Assembly (NCBI GenBank): GCA_029204225.1
Contig: CM055100.1
Span: forward strand, 17,371,650 to 17,435,649
Direction: 5' to 3'
From: Diphasiastrum complanatum
Taxonomy: Eukaryota > Streptophyta > Lycopodiopsida > Lycopodiales > Lycopodiaceae
DNA length: 64,000 nt
The notes under the pieces are model-generated. The model did no database searches, was not told the DNA's origin, and saw only the letters and a program-made list of their open reading frames with translations. The translations under genes and the position numbers were made by a program. This document shows, piece by piece, positions 22,806-54,923 of the stretch. The stretch's first letter is position 1. Each line of letters opens with the position of its first letter.

Positions 22806-24176
22806 CAAACCTTTAGGAGGTCAGTCCAGCAGACTCTCATGAGACCCAGTACCCCCTTGGCCATCTCGTATTTAGTCACTATAACAAATATTTACATTGC
22901 AATTTACAATTGTCTCCACAGGCCGTTGACTTAGCCACTTACAATTTAATAATTACAATTTACCATACATTGGGCAAAGGGATTCAAAGTACATGTGCAT
23001 GTGGTGACATTGTGTAAAGCTGTACAAGGAAAGAAATTGCTTACCAACCTCCCATTGCCTTATTTTGGATCAATTGTTCCTCTAATACTTGCTTGATATA
23101 ATGTCTATAGAGCATGTCATATCGACTTGACAACATAGAAGAAATAAACCACCATTTTGTTGGTAGAGCATGTCCTACCAAATTGACAACATCAAAGAAG
23201 GAAGCCATCGAAAGCATTGAGATCTTATAAATAAAGCATTCAAATGGAGGCACATTAAGCTATATCAACTCTTTTTCTTAAGCTCATGGTCCAACCAAAA
23301 TTTACATATTTCCTCCAATTGAAGCTCAAATAGATTGTTGATATAACGCTTTCAAATAATGATATTTGACTTCTAGTTGGGTGGACAAAAGAGCCCGTGG
23401 TAATCAGCTTTTACTTCTTGAAATCCCATCCAATGTTGTTACTCATGCACAATGTTCAATTTTGTACATGGTTCGAGGACCGATTCAAACATACATGAAA
23501 AGACAAGTTGTTTGAAGTCACTTTAACCTGCAATGCAAATACACAAATTCAAAATGATCTATATAGAGTTAAAAAAAGAATTTAGTGGGGTAAGTGCTCA
23601 ATGTCTGTAAAATAATACCTAGTGATGTGCATGATGCCAAAGCAAATAAATCATGCTAGATCAACATTATGATAGTATGTTCATCCTAGATGTGCAATTT
23701 CAGCTCCTAATCCTACATGCAGCCCTCATACTACCATTGTTATGAACTCAATCCTAGATATTGGCATCACATGAAGAACATGTAAGCAACAAAGATGAAT
23801 CAATAAGCAGTCTCCAACTATGAGTATTGTATGAACATCAGTAATTGGCAATCATTTAGCTCTATAAGGGCATAGAGTCCCTTACAAAGAACTCAAAGTA
23901 TCAAAATCTTAAGTTGATGAATGAATGCATCTGTTTATCCTAGCACAACTTACAAAGTTACAAACGAGTTTAGTGACTTGTCTATTGGGGCTTAAAAAAA
24001 GCATGTGACCGAGATAAAAGATACCCTCAACGTAATGCCCTAAATTACTTCAAATCCCTAATTGTTTAGTTTGTTCATGACAACCATGTACAAAAATATC
24101 TATATCAGTATAACAAACTTTTCAAAAGGGAAACATATATTCAAAGCAACTTGCAAAAGTATAAAGCGAGAGCTAC
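22806..24176. other. Region downstream of the OSC gene; no gene recognised
   Basis: AT-rich 3' flank of the cyclase gene. No further exon or domain was found. Confidence 0.45.
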
Positions 24177-42741
<18,565 letters not shown>

Positions 42742-43880
42742 ACTATCCTCAAATCAAACGCCTTCACTAAACTTGAGCTTGCAATTGGAGCCAGAACGTC
42801 CAGTTACAAGACTTAGGACAGTAGCTTCACAAATCACAACAAATACGCAGAAGAAATCGAAGAAGCCATGGAAGCTCAAATTAGATACTTGTAGTGATAT
42901 AATGAAAGAGAGGTGATTTAAAGAAGCTTGCCAGGTAGCTACTACATAGACCCTTTGAATTTGAAGCAATCGTTATCGTGTGGTGCTACTGTTTGTGTTG
43001 AAAAGATAGGCAAGTCGTTGAAAATGTGCAAGCGATGAAAGCGAGCTCACGCCTACGCCGTTGAAAAATGGTGCCATGACTGCCACGCGAGTAGAGTTAA
43101 TGACTTTGACTCTCACTCTGCTTTAGTTTTAAGATCCCTATGTTTTCTGCACGTAATTACAATCGTGAACGCGAAACATGATTTTATTATGACTCATTTC
43201 TTTTGTGTACGGACTATATGTGTACGGACTAGAGTGCAGCGAAAAAGCAAAGGAGAATCGAGATCACGTAGAGTATTATATTCTTATCGGAGTTCAGAGC
43301 CAAGGACCACAGGAACGGGTAAAGCAAGGCCTATTCCTGTGAAGGGCTAAGATTGGAGCTCATCTTCATCCAACGGTCAGATGCCGGAACGCTGCCTCTA
43401 ATGGATAGGTGCACCTTTTTTTGCAAAATGGGCAGCACTCCTACTATCAACCAATATGCATAAGTCGAACATTCGTGCTTGTTTTAATTTGTCCATATGT
43501 GGTCAAGTTGGGAGTTGTATAACATTGGTGTTGAATGCTGTGGCTTTGCGGAGTATTTGTGTCGACCTGTAAAATATTGCATTTCTAGCAAATGAAAAGT
43601 TATCGTTGTTTTGAAATATGTGTGGAAAGTAACCGGTTGTTTGTTTGGGTTTTGACATTTTACGACTAAAATTTTTGCGAGTTTTGCCATTTTCTTCCAC
43701 CCCGTGCTGTGCTACTCTTTTTGGGCCACTACGTGATTTTTTATGAACAAGAATTGTGGTTTGATGCATACTTACAAATCTGAGACTATCCAACAAATTC
43801 TAAATAGGTCCATCACATAATACTTTGTTACTCTATAAATATAGATTTACTTTTATTAAAAAAAGTGTTCTTGAAGTTGT
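42742..43880. other. 5' flank of the OSC gene; no gene recognised
   Basis: Upstream region of the cyclase. No TATA or regulatory element could be assigned with confidence, and no exon was seen. Confidence 0.4.
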
Positions 43881-43885
43881 AAAAG

Positions 43886-44419
43886 TTAGCATGCCGACGT
43901 GCTAGCCTACAAATTTTTATGAACAACTTTTTAAAAATTAAATTTCTTTTTGGAGCTGATTCGGCTAGCATGCCAATGTGCTAGCCGAGTAAATTATGAA
44001 ACAAAAAAGCTATTTTAGCTATTTTGACACATTCGAAAACCAAATTTTGAGTAAAAACATTATTTTAGAATATTTATTTCAACCTCCAAACATAGTAAGC
44101 CGACATGCTAAGTAAAACAACTAAAAAAAATTGCAGCGTCCTTTAAAGATAGCACGCCGGCGTGCTATATGAATCGAGAAATTGTTTTTGCAGCCTCCAA
44201 ATATAGCATGCCGGTGTGCCAAGGGTCTCGCCGGAATGTTTTTTTTTTTTGACGAGACTCTTGGCACGCCGGCATGCTATCTTTGGAGGCTGCAAAAAAA
44301 AACAGATTGAATTTGAATTCTTTTTTACTTTGTAGGATTTTTAACTATGTACCAAACCACATTCTTAATAATAAACGTTGAAGTAGTAGCATAAAAAAGG
44401 TGGCACACCATGTGCTATC
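43886..44419. repeat. Palindromic repeat cluster (GCACGCCGGCGTGC type)
   Basis: Related palindromes at 43886-43905, 43962-43987 (9-bp arms cggctagca/tgctagccg), 44098-44112, 44149-44168 (ATAGCACGCCGGCGTGCTAT, perfect), 44200-44223, 44261-44281 and 44401-44419. A wider unit, tttgcagcctccaaa-n-atagca-gccgg, precedes several of them. Confidence 0.9.
44184..44303. repeat. Long hairpin, ~47-bp arms
   Basis: 44184-44230 pairs with 44253-44303 with about three mismatches plus a poly-A length difference; the loop is 22 nt, mostly T. It has the geometry of a foldback element or a small-RNA precursor. Confidence 0.92.
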
Positions 44420-45273
44420 TTTTTGTTGAATGACGGCAAGAAAGAAACTCGCAAAAAATTTCCTCGCAAAATGCCAAGGACTCTTTGTTTTTTATGTGTT
44501 TCTTGTAAGCAAAGTATATCAGAATTCATTAAGTGGTTGCTAGATTTTAGGTCATCGTGATATTTTTCTAATCATATCGTGTTCAAAGAGTGTATTCTGA
44601 GGTGCGTGCTTACATATGTCGAAAATTGTGAGCTTCCAAGCAATTGTGTCATGTAGTCTGCATTTCTTGTTTCACTTTTTTGTCAACGATGAAGTTTTTT
44701 GGTTGCAATGGTTGTAGGAGGTACATATTATCAGTGTCCTTAATTCTTGAAAGTGCTATATAAGTTAGACCATGTGCTTTACTACCTTTTGGATTTTGAG
44801 TGCGAGTTTGTCCATTATTAGTTCTTGCGCATGATGTATTGTCTGTGTTGTGGCTAGTTGGATTAAAAATTGTTTTCTAGTGACGATGTTTAAATAAGTG
44901 TTTCCAATTTGTATTTCTTTGACAAGTCGTCGTATATGTGTCCACGTTCTATCGATTTGTTGGTTGTAAATATGTGTGTTTTCATATCTTGTTTTTTTGG
45001 CTCTTATATTTGTGTCGGAGAATTGTATCTAGATAATGTCTCTGGTCATTATTGTTGTTTTCGTTTTGAAGTATCATTTAGCACCGTTGACCAATCCATC
45101 ATTGATGTTTAGATTTGAAACACGTAAGTTGTAGGAGAGAGCACCTAGAGGAGATTTGAGAGAGGTTGAGCAGCCATAGGCAGTCGCACGGGCAAGAGCA
45201 AGCTGGGTTGCATTTGGTAGAGCAGCAAAAAGGGTTCAAAACCCCATCTCCATAGCCAACAACAAAGAGAGCT

Positions 45274-45275
<2 letters not shown>

Positions 45276-45332
<57 letters not shown>
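45276..45332. repeat. (AG)n microsatellite, 57 bp
   Basis: Pure GA run. The Leu/Ser-rich open frames across it are artefacts of the repeat. Confidence 0.98.
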
Positions 45333-45334
<2 letters not shown>

Positions 45335-46009
45335 TCACGCGCACCCAAGGAAATATCCAACTTAGTGCTCTATGTGAGCAGCAGACGGAGGAGCTCGAAT
45401 CATCACGTGAATGCGCTGAAGGCTGTTCGATCTTGGAAATAGAAGATCTACGGTAGAGATAAAAAAGAATATGGGCCATTAGATCGAAATCCACCAATGG
45501 ATTGTCTTGGGTCCATCTTGAACTTAAAATGCAAGGGATTGAAGTAAACTTGAGCCTTCAACTTCAATAAAAAAATATTAATTTGAAAATCAAGTTGGGT
45601 CCTCAAGTTCATGAAGAATGAAATTTCTTCAAGTTGAAGTAGTTCAAAATCTTAAAAGCCCCTATTTTCAAGTCCTTTGCCCGTTTTTGACCAAACGAAG
45701 AGCACCCTGACTGTACCTACAAGTATGGTACATCAGAATAGAGTGATTTTTACAGAGAAAGTGTTCGGACATGTCAAATGTGAGTTCACCGCTCAATAGA
45801 GCGCGAAGTTGTGAGTTCGTGGTAAGGAGCATTTTGGTAGGTGAAACCAATTTGGCTTCCAATTTGATAGCAAAGCGGCGGGTGGCCTGCTAAGACTGCA
45901 AATTTCAGGTCACTATTGTTTACTTTGACATGATAGTTGGCCACGACATACTCTTTATAGCCTACAGGTGCAGTTTTACGCAATTTGGATCTATGAAGGC
46001 CAAATACCA

Positions 46010-47775
46010 CTCCTGGAGATATGAGGGCCTTTGACAAGAAGGTGCATAGAGCATTGCCATTGATCAATCTCTCAGTGAAAGACCATGTAATAACCCATAT
46101 TAGTGATGCCATGACAGCCAGGAGAGCTTGCACAATTTCAAACTTGCAATCCAACTCAAGCCATGTTCTTGAAGTCAAAATTGAACACTATTAGGATAGA
46201 AGAAGGTGAAATGGTGGGATCCTTCTTCACCAGGATCAAAAGAATTGAGAGACCAACTCGTAGCAATTGGAGAACCAATCAAAGACATTGAATTGGTGCA
46301 GACCACGATGAGCGATGTATCGGAGGACCTACAGGTGTTTGTGAGCGGCATTGCCTCGAGACAGAAATTGTCTACCTTCGAAGACTTGCACGAAATCATG
46401 TGAGCAACGTCGAGAGGTAGTGAAGTGAAGGCAAACTCCACAGGAGGATCAAGCATTGCTGGCCAAGAACAAGCTAATAATTCCAAAGAAGGGCAAGGAT
46501 GATGAGGACGAGGGAGAGTCATCATCAAAGTAGAAAAAGAGAAGAAGGGCAAATGTTACTATTGCCACAAACCTGGTCATTGGGCACACAAATGCTATAA
46601 GAAAAAAACTGACATAAAGGTGGGAAAAGTGAAACAACATGGCAATATCATCGAAGAGGCGCCATGAGGCATACGACCGAGAAACGTGATTGGTTCGAGA
46701 ACCTCTTGCCATCCATGATGGGGACAAGGTCACACAAGCCAATGGGGCGGAATGCCAAATTCAGGACGTCGGCAATGTACTTGTGCAATTTTCCGTGGTA
46801 AGATCAAGAATATTCTCAAAGTGCTTTATGTTCCTAAAACTCAAAAAGAGTTTGCTTTCTATTGGTGTGATGACAAATCAACATTTGAAGGTTAAATTTG
46901 TCAAGGATGATGTCTATTGAAGGATATGGCTCACAAATATAAAGTGGTGGCAAAAGGGTATCAGGATAGTAACTGTGACCTTTACAAACTGGATGTTGCA
47001 AAACCAGAAGAATATAGTCTAGCCACGTCAACAACATCACAATCGGAACTGTGGCACAGAAGACTAGGCCACTTGAACTATAGGAGTCTAAGATTGATGG
47101 CAAAGCTGAAGATGGTAATTGGATTACCAGAATTGCGGGATGATCACTACTCCATATGTGAAGGATGTGTTATGGGGAATCATCGAGGAAGTATCACAGG
47201 GAGGCATTCAAGAAAGGTGGAGTTGCAAGAGACAAGAAAACACTTGAACTCATTCATAGTGATTTGTGTGGCCCAATGAAGATCATGTCGATAGGGGGAT
47301 CCTATTATTTTATGACTTTAATAGATGATTACTCTAGGAGGACATGGATATATTTCTTGAAGAAGAAATCCGATGCTTTTGCCACTTCAAGGAATTCAAG
47401 GCTTTAGCGGAGAACCAATTGGATGCACAAAATCAAAGTGCTTAGATCAGATAGAGGGGGTGAATCACCAGAATCTAAGATACTCAAATGGTATGAGAAG
47501 ATAATGAAAGATGCGAAGATGAATCAACTTGGATCTAGTTCGTAGGAAGAAGTGAAAAGATCAACGCGGGAAATGAAACATCCTGATCATTATCAAGTGA
47601 ACTATGCCCTAATGAGTGACATTTTGGAGTGTCAAGAGCCATCAACCTTTGATGAGGCAAAGGATCTCAAAGAGTGGCAAGGGCAACAGAAGAGGAGATG
47701 GAATCAATCCATAGGCATGATATGGGGGAGTTGGTTGATCTACCACGTGGAAAGAAAACCATTGACACTTGATAA
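46010..47775 (+). mobile_element. Ty1/copia remnant (gag to start of RT)
   Basis: In order, with frameshifts: gag (MRAFDKKVHRALPL, VKDHVITHISDAMTA, LRDQLVAIGEPI), a CCHC knuckle CYYCHKPGHWAHKC (about 46555), protease-region debris (LLSIGVMTNQH), GAG-pre-integrase LWHRRLGHLNYRSL (about 47050), integrase LIHSDLCGPM, YFMTLIDDYSRRTWIYF and KVLRSDRGGES. After a deletion comes the start of RT (EEEMESIHRHDMGELVDLPR). No YxDD, RNase H or LTR was found. Confidence 0.88.
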
Positions 47776-47779
47776 GCAA

Positions 47780-50680
47780 TTGCCCTTTAAATTAGAGTTC
47801 TCTTTTTTTTTTTGTGAGAATGCAATCCATGGCGATACCAAGCGTTCTTCTAAGTCACAGAGTTCATTTACTTTGCTCAATGGCTTGTTGGTGGAATAGT
47901 TCATTGGTGATGCATATTCAGACAACATTTCTTTTGATACAAAAGCTTTGCAAGATTTGCATATTTTATGTACATGAATGTCAGTTATTTGTTTTTCGTC
48001 AAATGATTTTAGTTTTTCTAAGTAAATGACTACTCTCTTTGTGAGAGTATATACCTGGAAATTGAAAAATAGTCTATCACAACAAACACATCTTGTTTTA
48101 GGAAAGTCGTTGATTCTTTCAATTTTCTTGAATTTCCTCCATATTTTTGAATGAAATCTTCAAGAGATATTTCTTGCTCATTGAAATTGCTTGGTGGATG
48201 CATTATTGTGTTTCTCACTTGATACTTGATGATATTTGTTTGTTTGTATGTACAATCTCAAGTAATAAATGATGTTGTTGTTTGATATTTGTGAGTCTTG
48301 ATGGAGTTGTTTAAATTTGTTAACAATCAACATTTGTGGCAAGTAGTGAGATTGACTTATTTAAAGAGAGTGTAGATTTTGTTTCATCATTTTGTTCCAT
48401 ATGTATCGCTTTCATTTTTTGTTATTTGACGAGATATGTGGTTCTATAGTGATTTTTGGCTCTATCCAAGGATATACTTCAACTTTGTCGACAATATTCG
48501 TTTGTATAATGATGATTTTCATTGTTCCAATTGGATTGATGCAAGCCACAAATTCTCAAATTCTTGTTGCTGAATTAGTGTCACAATGATATACTACTAA
48601 CTTGTAATTCATGCATTTTGAAAACCAAACATAAGCTATCACATTGTATTGGTGACTGATTGTCGTTGTTGGTAAGAAGTTTTATGTATGTATCAAATGA
48701 TATGATTTGCTCGTATTGGATTTATAAAAATTGGTTCATTTTTGTAATGTTCTTTCTAAATCATAGCATCACGATCATTTTCCCTTAAACTTAGCAAAAG
48801 CATTGCATGACATTTGATCGAAGCTTGTTCGGTGTAATGTGATGATTTAATAGAAATTAAAAATGTCATGGTTCTCTTGGTCCATAGCCTTTTGTGCTAA
48901 TATTGTTGGTCATTGTGCTTGTAAAAGATAAATATTATGCCTCTCAACCTAAAAAGAAGTAACAAAAACTTAAAAAATTGAATTGACTATAATGATAACC
49001 TTGTCTAATTTGGTAATTGCTTTGTTCTACTAGGACTAATTGATATCATCTATTTTACGTCACTATTAGCTTTAATCTAACAAAACCAATAATTATACCG
49101 CTAGCATTCGTGCAAAAAATTTCTTTCACGTTCACTTGCATAAGTTTTGAGCTTAGTCCTTTTCTATCTCCTTCTAAGTACCATATACATGGTGTTCCTA
49201 GTTCCAAAATGGAATCAATCCATGTATCCTTTAGAATGACTTCATTTGAAGACCCATCCAATTTGACAACCTTTGCTCATAAATTGCCAACTTTTGTTGC
49301 AGTTGTTTCTTTTTTTGGCAGAGGCAACAAAATGTCGAGCTTTTTTTGTATACAAAGTTTGAAATTTTGGAAATTGAATAGACGATCTCATATAAACTTT
49401 GATCGATTCTAGTCACCACCAATAATCCTTCAACCTAAAAGTTCAATCTAGAATCCGATTGTAAATTTGTTTCTTCTTTGTGTCATAGCCAATGATATTA
49501 ACTATGGAAAAAGAAAAATCTTAAAAGTACCTCATTGCTGATTGCTTTTGTCCTAGCATGTGTTTCTAAGACTTTCCAATTTTTCAGTAATCGGTCCTTT
49601 TGGAACGTCACAAATGATTGTTTGGTCTAAGATGCACAATTGTGGTGGATTTGGCTTTTTCCAAATGCCCAAATTTCTCAAGCGATAAATTGTTTTCCCT
49701 TTCTCATGAAATGCATCAAGAATATTTTTTTAATCAGCTCTACGAGATGACCAAAAGAGTATCTGAAAAAACAAAACAAAAACACGTAGTTGTTTGTTAT
49801 GAAGTACATGTGAAAAATATCAAATAGCATGCTAGTAAAAATTATGAAATGCTTATACCAATTTTATCTTTCTCGTCAAATCCATCTACAACGATTAATA
49901 CATCCTGATTTGAATAATGAAGTCCAACTTCAATCATTGTAACAGCTATTGTTGCTACCAATGTGGGCTTGTTTCTTCCAAGATTTTGCTATATGATTTC
50001 GCAATTTTCATGGAACTTTAGAAGACTGATATCGGGGAAAAATTCCAAACAAGTGTTAAATTGTGGTAGTTTTTTAATCGTTGTAGATGCTTGAAAATGA
50101 GACTGAAATTTGAGCTTCCTCCCTTGCCCTTCGAATTTTTGTCAACCACCACAAAATTTCTAATTGCAACACAATAAAAAATTTCCTAGTTTGTATATTG
50201 TGAAGAGAATTTTCGTAAATAGAGTGTGATTGTGTCGTCGTCGCTTTCGTTAGTCCAGTGAAATTTCAAATATTTTTTGTACGTGGTTGTACTTCCCCAA
50301 TTTCCATACTTCACCCAAATTTGACCCACAAATGAACATCTCTTGTGTTGGGATGCATGTCATATACTTTAGTTGCTTGATCTCTAGTTGATTTTCTAAT
50401 TTCTAGACTATTATCAATCGTTTGGTGGGAGGCTTTAGATTATACCAAAGTGAATTTGTTACCTTCATTAGACCTTTTGGAAAACTTATTCTTTGGCCTG
50501 AACTTGTCGAGGAAGAAGACCTTTTTAAGTTCTTATTGTTTGTGCTATTCAAAAGTTTCTTGTCATCACTTGCCAAATCATTGTCTTCATTCAAATCTAT
50601 AAAACGATTTAAGCACAAATAATCAAGATTAGCAAGCACAATCTTTTTTAATATTCATAATTTGTATTTAGAAAAGCCCA
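47780..50680. other. No gene recognised
   Basis: AT-rich sequence following the copia remnant; only short frames without motifs. Confidence 0.4.
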
Positions 50681-50689
50681 TAATAATCA

Positions 50690-51075
50690 TGATTAGGTTG
50701 TAAAGTATTTTAGTATTTAAGAATATTCAAGATCAGTATTCATGATCAATATTCACGATCTATATTCAAAAAATTAAAAATTCACAATATTCACAACTAG
50801 AATTCTTGATATTCAAGATCAATATCTCATAATATTTGTTTCTCAATATTCGCAAATTCACATCATTATTCACAATATTTCACGATCACTATTCACAATT
50901 TTCTCAATATTCACGATCAATATCTCATAATATTCGTTTCTCAGTATTCGCAATTTCATATCAGTATTCACGATTAGTATTTCCAATGTTCACGATCAAT
51001 ATTCACAATACTCACGATCACTATTCACAACATTCACGATCAAAATCTCAGAATTTTTGTTTATGAGTATTCACA
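50690..51075. repeat. AT-rich degenerate tandem repeat (attcacgatcaatattcaca)
   Basis: About 20 variants of [at]attcac-[ga]a-tca / atattcacaat, with an approximate 11-12 and 22-24 nt rhythm. Confidence 0.8.
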
Positions 51076-51722
51076 ATTTCAAATCATCACAAACCATCAA
51101 TAAAGTAGTCTTCAAGACACATCTCTAAAAATTTGACCATTTCTTCCAATATGGAAAACATTTTCTATACGTCTTAAGAAAACACAATCACAAAATTATA
51201 ATTTGATAAAGATCAAGCATTATTGGCGAAATCTGTCACAAAAAGCAAAATAACTACAATTGTCTAGCTCAAGGAAAAACAAAACAAAACACAATATATG
51301 AGCTTCAAAATTGTTTGATACTATTTGCTAATGAGACAATGAAGCTAAATGGATGAGAGATAGAGTTCAACTTATTGAAACCTCTTTCATGTAAACTTTA
51401 AATAGCAAAGTAGGCCTTTGTGTATTCAATCGTTTTGCCTATCTGGAATTTGAAATCTGCATAGATAGAATTTTCAAAATTGCTTCCATCTTTGAATAAA
51501 TTATATTTTTAATTTGCTAAAAAATGATAGAGACTCCAAACGTGCTTCTGTGTAGCTAATCCCATATTATTAAGCAGCAGAATCTTACACATTGTCACCA
51601 GCAAACAAATGCCTTTATTTTGTAGAATACAAAAATGTTGCACACAGGCTTTGAAAAAATCTACAACCACAGAACACTAGTTTCATACTTTCGCATTATA
51701 AAAACTTTATATGGTGGATATG

Positions 51723-51811
51723 CTTCTTGGTTTCCAAGGGGAGGCTCGAACCTGGGACCAAAGAAACTTTGGATGCCAAGCTAACCAGTTGAGCCAACCC
51801 CGTTGGGTATA
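51723..51811 (-). mobile_element. tRNA-derived SINE-like insertion, ~89 bp, with 15-bp target duplication
   Basis: On the minus strand: box A tggctcaactgg and box B ggttcgagcc, about 33 nt apart, then ccccttggaaaccaagaag. It is flanked by perfect direct repeats tatatggtggatatg (51708-51722 and 51812-51826). The cloverleaf is poor, so it is not a functional tRNA. Confidence 0.85.
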
Positions 51812-53202
51812 TATATGGTGGATATGATATATTAGTCTATACGAACCACTTCTGACATAAAAAAACCAAAAAAATCGTTACTTTCAATCTCAATTGAGCC
51901 AGATTTTTTGGAGCAAAAAACGGTTTAAATACTACGTACAGCTAAAATGGAAAAGCCATATGGATTAAGCACGACTTCCCATATTCTTTATCGTGTATAT
52001 CCATGTATGCCTGAGCGGAAACAAACTTTGGACCTTAAGGTGAGACAAAGCATCAACAACCAAGACACTCGTAAGTGGACACAATTTCCCATCTTATGCT
52101 AGCATATATAACTCAAACTACAAGTGATTCTAGCCAAAAAAAAGATTCTCAAAAAATACATAATGACATTAAACTAAATAATATCAATGTTATGTCTAGT
52201 ATAACACCTGATAAGACGAAGGAGCCCTGCAATCATCAAGCCGACCGCAAATTCTTAGGCTGTGAACTTTTAGCCAAATTATCTTTACTAAAGATATGTA
52301 ATTCTAACCAATTTGACCTTGCAAATTAGTTCCAATGAGATGGGTTTCATAATTGTTTGAATGAGCTGGCCCACAGAATGACTCAACCAACCAAACTAGA
52401 ACAGAATGCAAGACAGTCTTCAAAAGTAGATGAGCCCGAAATTATATTATGACTGAAGAGTTATTGGAATCTAGCAACAATGGATGTCATTTCAGGATGT
52501 GGTGTGCTATTAGCAACAGTCTTCTCAGTTTATGTAAACTAATTGATTCTGTTCAATCGCATAAGTGCTGTCAATTGATCAATTACATAACTGCTGTGAA
52601 GCGATCACTCGCAATTCAATTACAACATTGGCTTTCTGCTCTTTGTTGCTTGTTTAATTTCCAGGCCTATTTGAGATGTTACTTGCATTGTGCACTGGTG
52701 AATGGTTTGGAGTTTTGGACTATGGAGAAAAATTTGAGATGTGCATTCACTTCCATTGGCCACGAGCTTTTTTTGCAGGTCAGAGTTTGCTCTATACCAG
52801 CTATTCTTGCTTCTTCGACGACCTCTTTTTCTAACTATTGTGTGCAACAATAGGCCTCACTATTCAAAGCATCATCGTTATCTTCGGATTATTAACAAAT
52901 ATTAATTTTATTCACATGTAGTCAGAAATATTCAAATCATTGATACAAGCCACTTATCCAAATCACATAGGAAAAGCAAATCATCTGCTAGCAGTCGTGA
53001 TAATCTTAGGTGTGGTAGCAGTCAACCAATCTATGATCTGAGCTACAAATCACAGGCACAAGTAGAATCAAATCACAAGCAAACTCACTCACTGTTTACT
53101 GAACTATAGGGACAAACGAACTGAGAGCTCTGAACCACAAGCACAATCGTTTCTCGCTCGTCACTTATCATCGATTTAGAGCTGATCCTATTTCTAATTG
53201 CC

Positions 53203-53203
<1 letters not shown>

Positions 53204-53294
<91 letters not shown>

Positions 53295-53301
53295 CGCGCG
53301 C
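53204..53301. repeat. Compound (TG)n(AG)n(CG)n microsatellite
   Basis: TG run, then a GA run, then cgcgcgcgcg. Confidence 0.97.
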
Positions 53302-53453
53302 TCAGAAGGGCATCGAGAGCGTTCTAACTTGTTCGTGCAAATAATGATGTCTAAGGCAATGGGTGTCTCAAAGAGTGGGATTTTTATTCAATGCGGCAAG
53401 TTTGCAAGTTTATACTTTTTTTTTTTAGTAAGTGTGCAAGTATGATCCATAGG

Positions 53454-54008
53454 TCAATTGAAATAGGGGCGATAAATTTCACAGTAGGTAGACTCCATAG
53501 TTTGTAAGCAATGTGGGCAGACTTGAATTAGATAGTGCGGCTTATAGGCAAATTTTAGCTCGGTAGAACTCAAAGGTAAATTGGTCTCCAATATCACATA
53601 TGTCTTGCGAAAAGATTTTAAGTTGTGAAGCGCTATCTTCATCCAACTCATCTAAAAAGACAAGAGGGTGTGGGGAAAACGGTTCATCAGGAATGGACGT
53701 AGTAGGTTCGGCAGGCAAGAGACCATTTTCTTTTTTAAATAGGAAAAAGCTGTTCTGATATGTAGATTATGAAATTTCTCCTCATTCTCATATTTTTCAG
53801 CAAGACTAGCTAGATTAGCAGCAAAGTTTTCCACAGTTCCCAAGGGGTCAATTCGGCTTTTACCGTATTCCATATAAATTTTAACCCAATGTAAGGTATC
53901 CAAGAGATCGATCATGCAGAGCACTTTATCCTCAGGCCAACCAGCGGCATTACAGGTAGCACGATCAGTTCCAGTAATAAAACTATGCAACATCACAACA
54001 TTTTTCAA
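53454..54008 (-). other. Unidentified open frame interrupted by one stop
   Basis: About 185 codons on the minus strand: MKNVVMLHSFITGTDRATC..., a stop after HTLLSF, then MSWMKIALHNLKSF...VCPHCLQTM. The text is protein-like but I recognise no domain. It may be TE-derived. Confidence 0.3.
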
Positions 54009-54824
54009 CTAACATACCAAGGTCTGAATGAAAAGATTAGGAGGAGAAAGGGGCTCTCCATAGCTTCATGCAACCAACCTGGGGCCTAAAACCATGACAA
54101 AAAAGCCTTGTTAGCCTATGAATCAACGTAAGGTAAAGATTTGGTCCTATCCCTACCAAGGGATAGTCGGATTTACACCACAAGGATGCACAGAGAGAGA
54201 TTAACGAAACATAGTTCCTCTTGCTTAAGCAAGACCAAACCCTTTGAAACTAAAATACGAAGAACAATAAATCTTCAAGAAAAAAAAACTCATGCCTTCA
54301 CTTTAACTCATTTTCTCTCATGTAGTAATCATAAGACCTCACAAGATAGCTCTTGATGATGTTCGATGTTATAGGCCGATTGTTATAATAGATAATTTTT
54401 ATTCTTATTTGAGTATTTATGTTTTTATTACACATATATTTGCATATTCTTATGATTTCACACACTTACCTCCTCTAGCATATATATTTTAGCTACTCTC
54501 ATCTCCTCTCTTTCTTCCTAGTCATGCAATTAAGGCCATTGTGCGAAGGTGTGCAAAGTGCAAATGAGAGTGGATGCAATGATTTAAGCTTGTATCAAAT
54601 GAGAATATTCATATCATTTCTAATTCATGAGAATGCAAGGTGGTGGATAGTTTGTAATCTTGTGTAAAACTTCACTCTATATTAATCATTATTATAAAAA
54701 ACAAACCACTAAAATGCTAGGTTAGCAAGATTAACAAAATAGGAAATTATAAACAAGAAATGCTACCCCTGTACCTTATAGGTGAAATTGAATATTCATT
54801 TGTCATATTATTCACCCTATGTTG

Positions 54825-54915
54825 CTAATGGGATGGGTTGGCTCATTGGTTAGCTTGGCATCCAAAGTTCTTTGGTCCTAGGTCCAAGAACCCCTTGGAA
54901 ACCAAGATGCGTAGT
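54825..54915 (+). mobile_element. Second tRNA-derived SINE-like insertion, ~91 bp
   Basis: gggttggctcattggttagc, then ccaaagttctttggtcctag and ccccttggaaaccaag, about 85% similar to the element at 51723. Flanked by ctatgttg (54817-54824 and 54916-54923). Box B is degenerate (ggtccaagaa). Confidence 0.78.
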
Positions 54916-54923
54916 CTATGTTG

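Noticed and set aside
45786-46178. 130-codon open frame on the minus strand
   Set aside because: It starts at TTG and lies opposite copia gag sequence readable on the plus strand (VKDHVITHISDAMTA); treated as a shadow.
51744-51811. Possible functional tRNA gene
   Set aside because: A and B boxes are present, but the cloverleaf is poor and there is a perfect target duplication and a second diverged copy; a SINE fits better.
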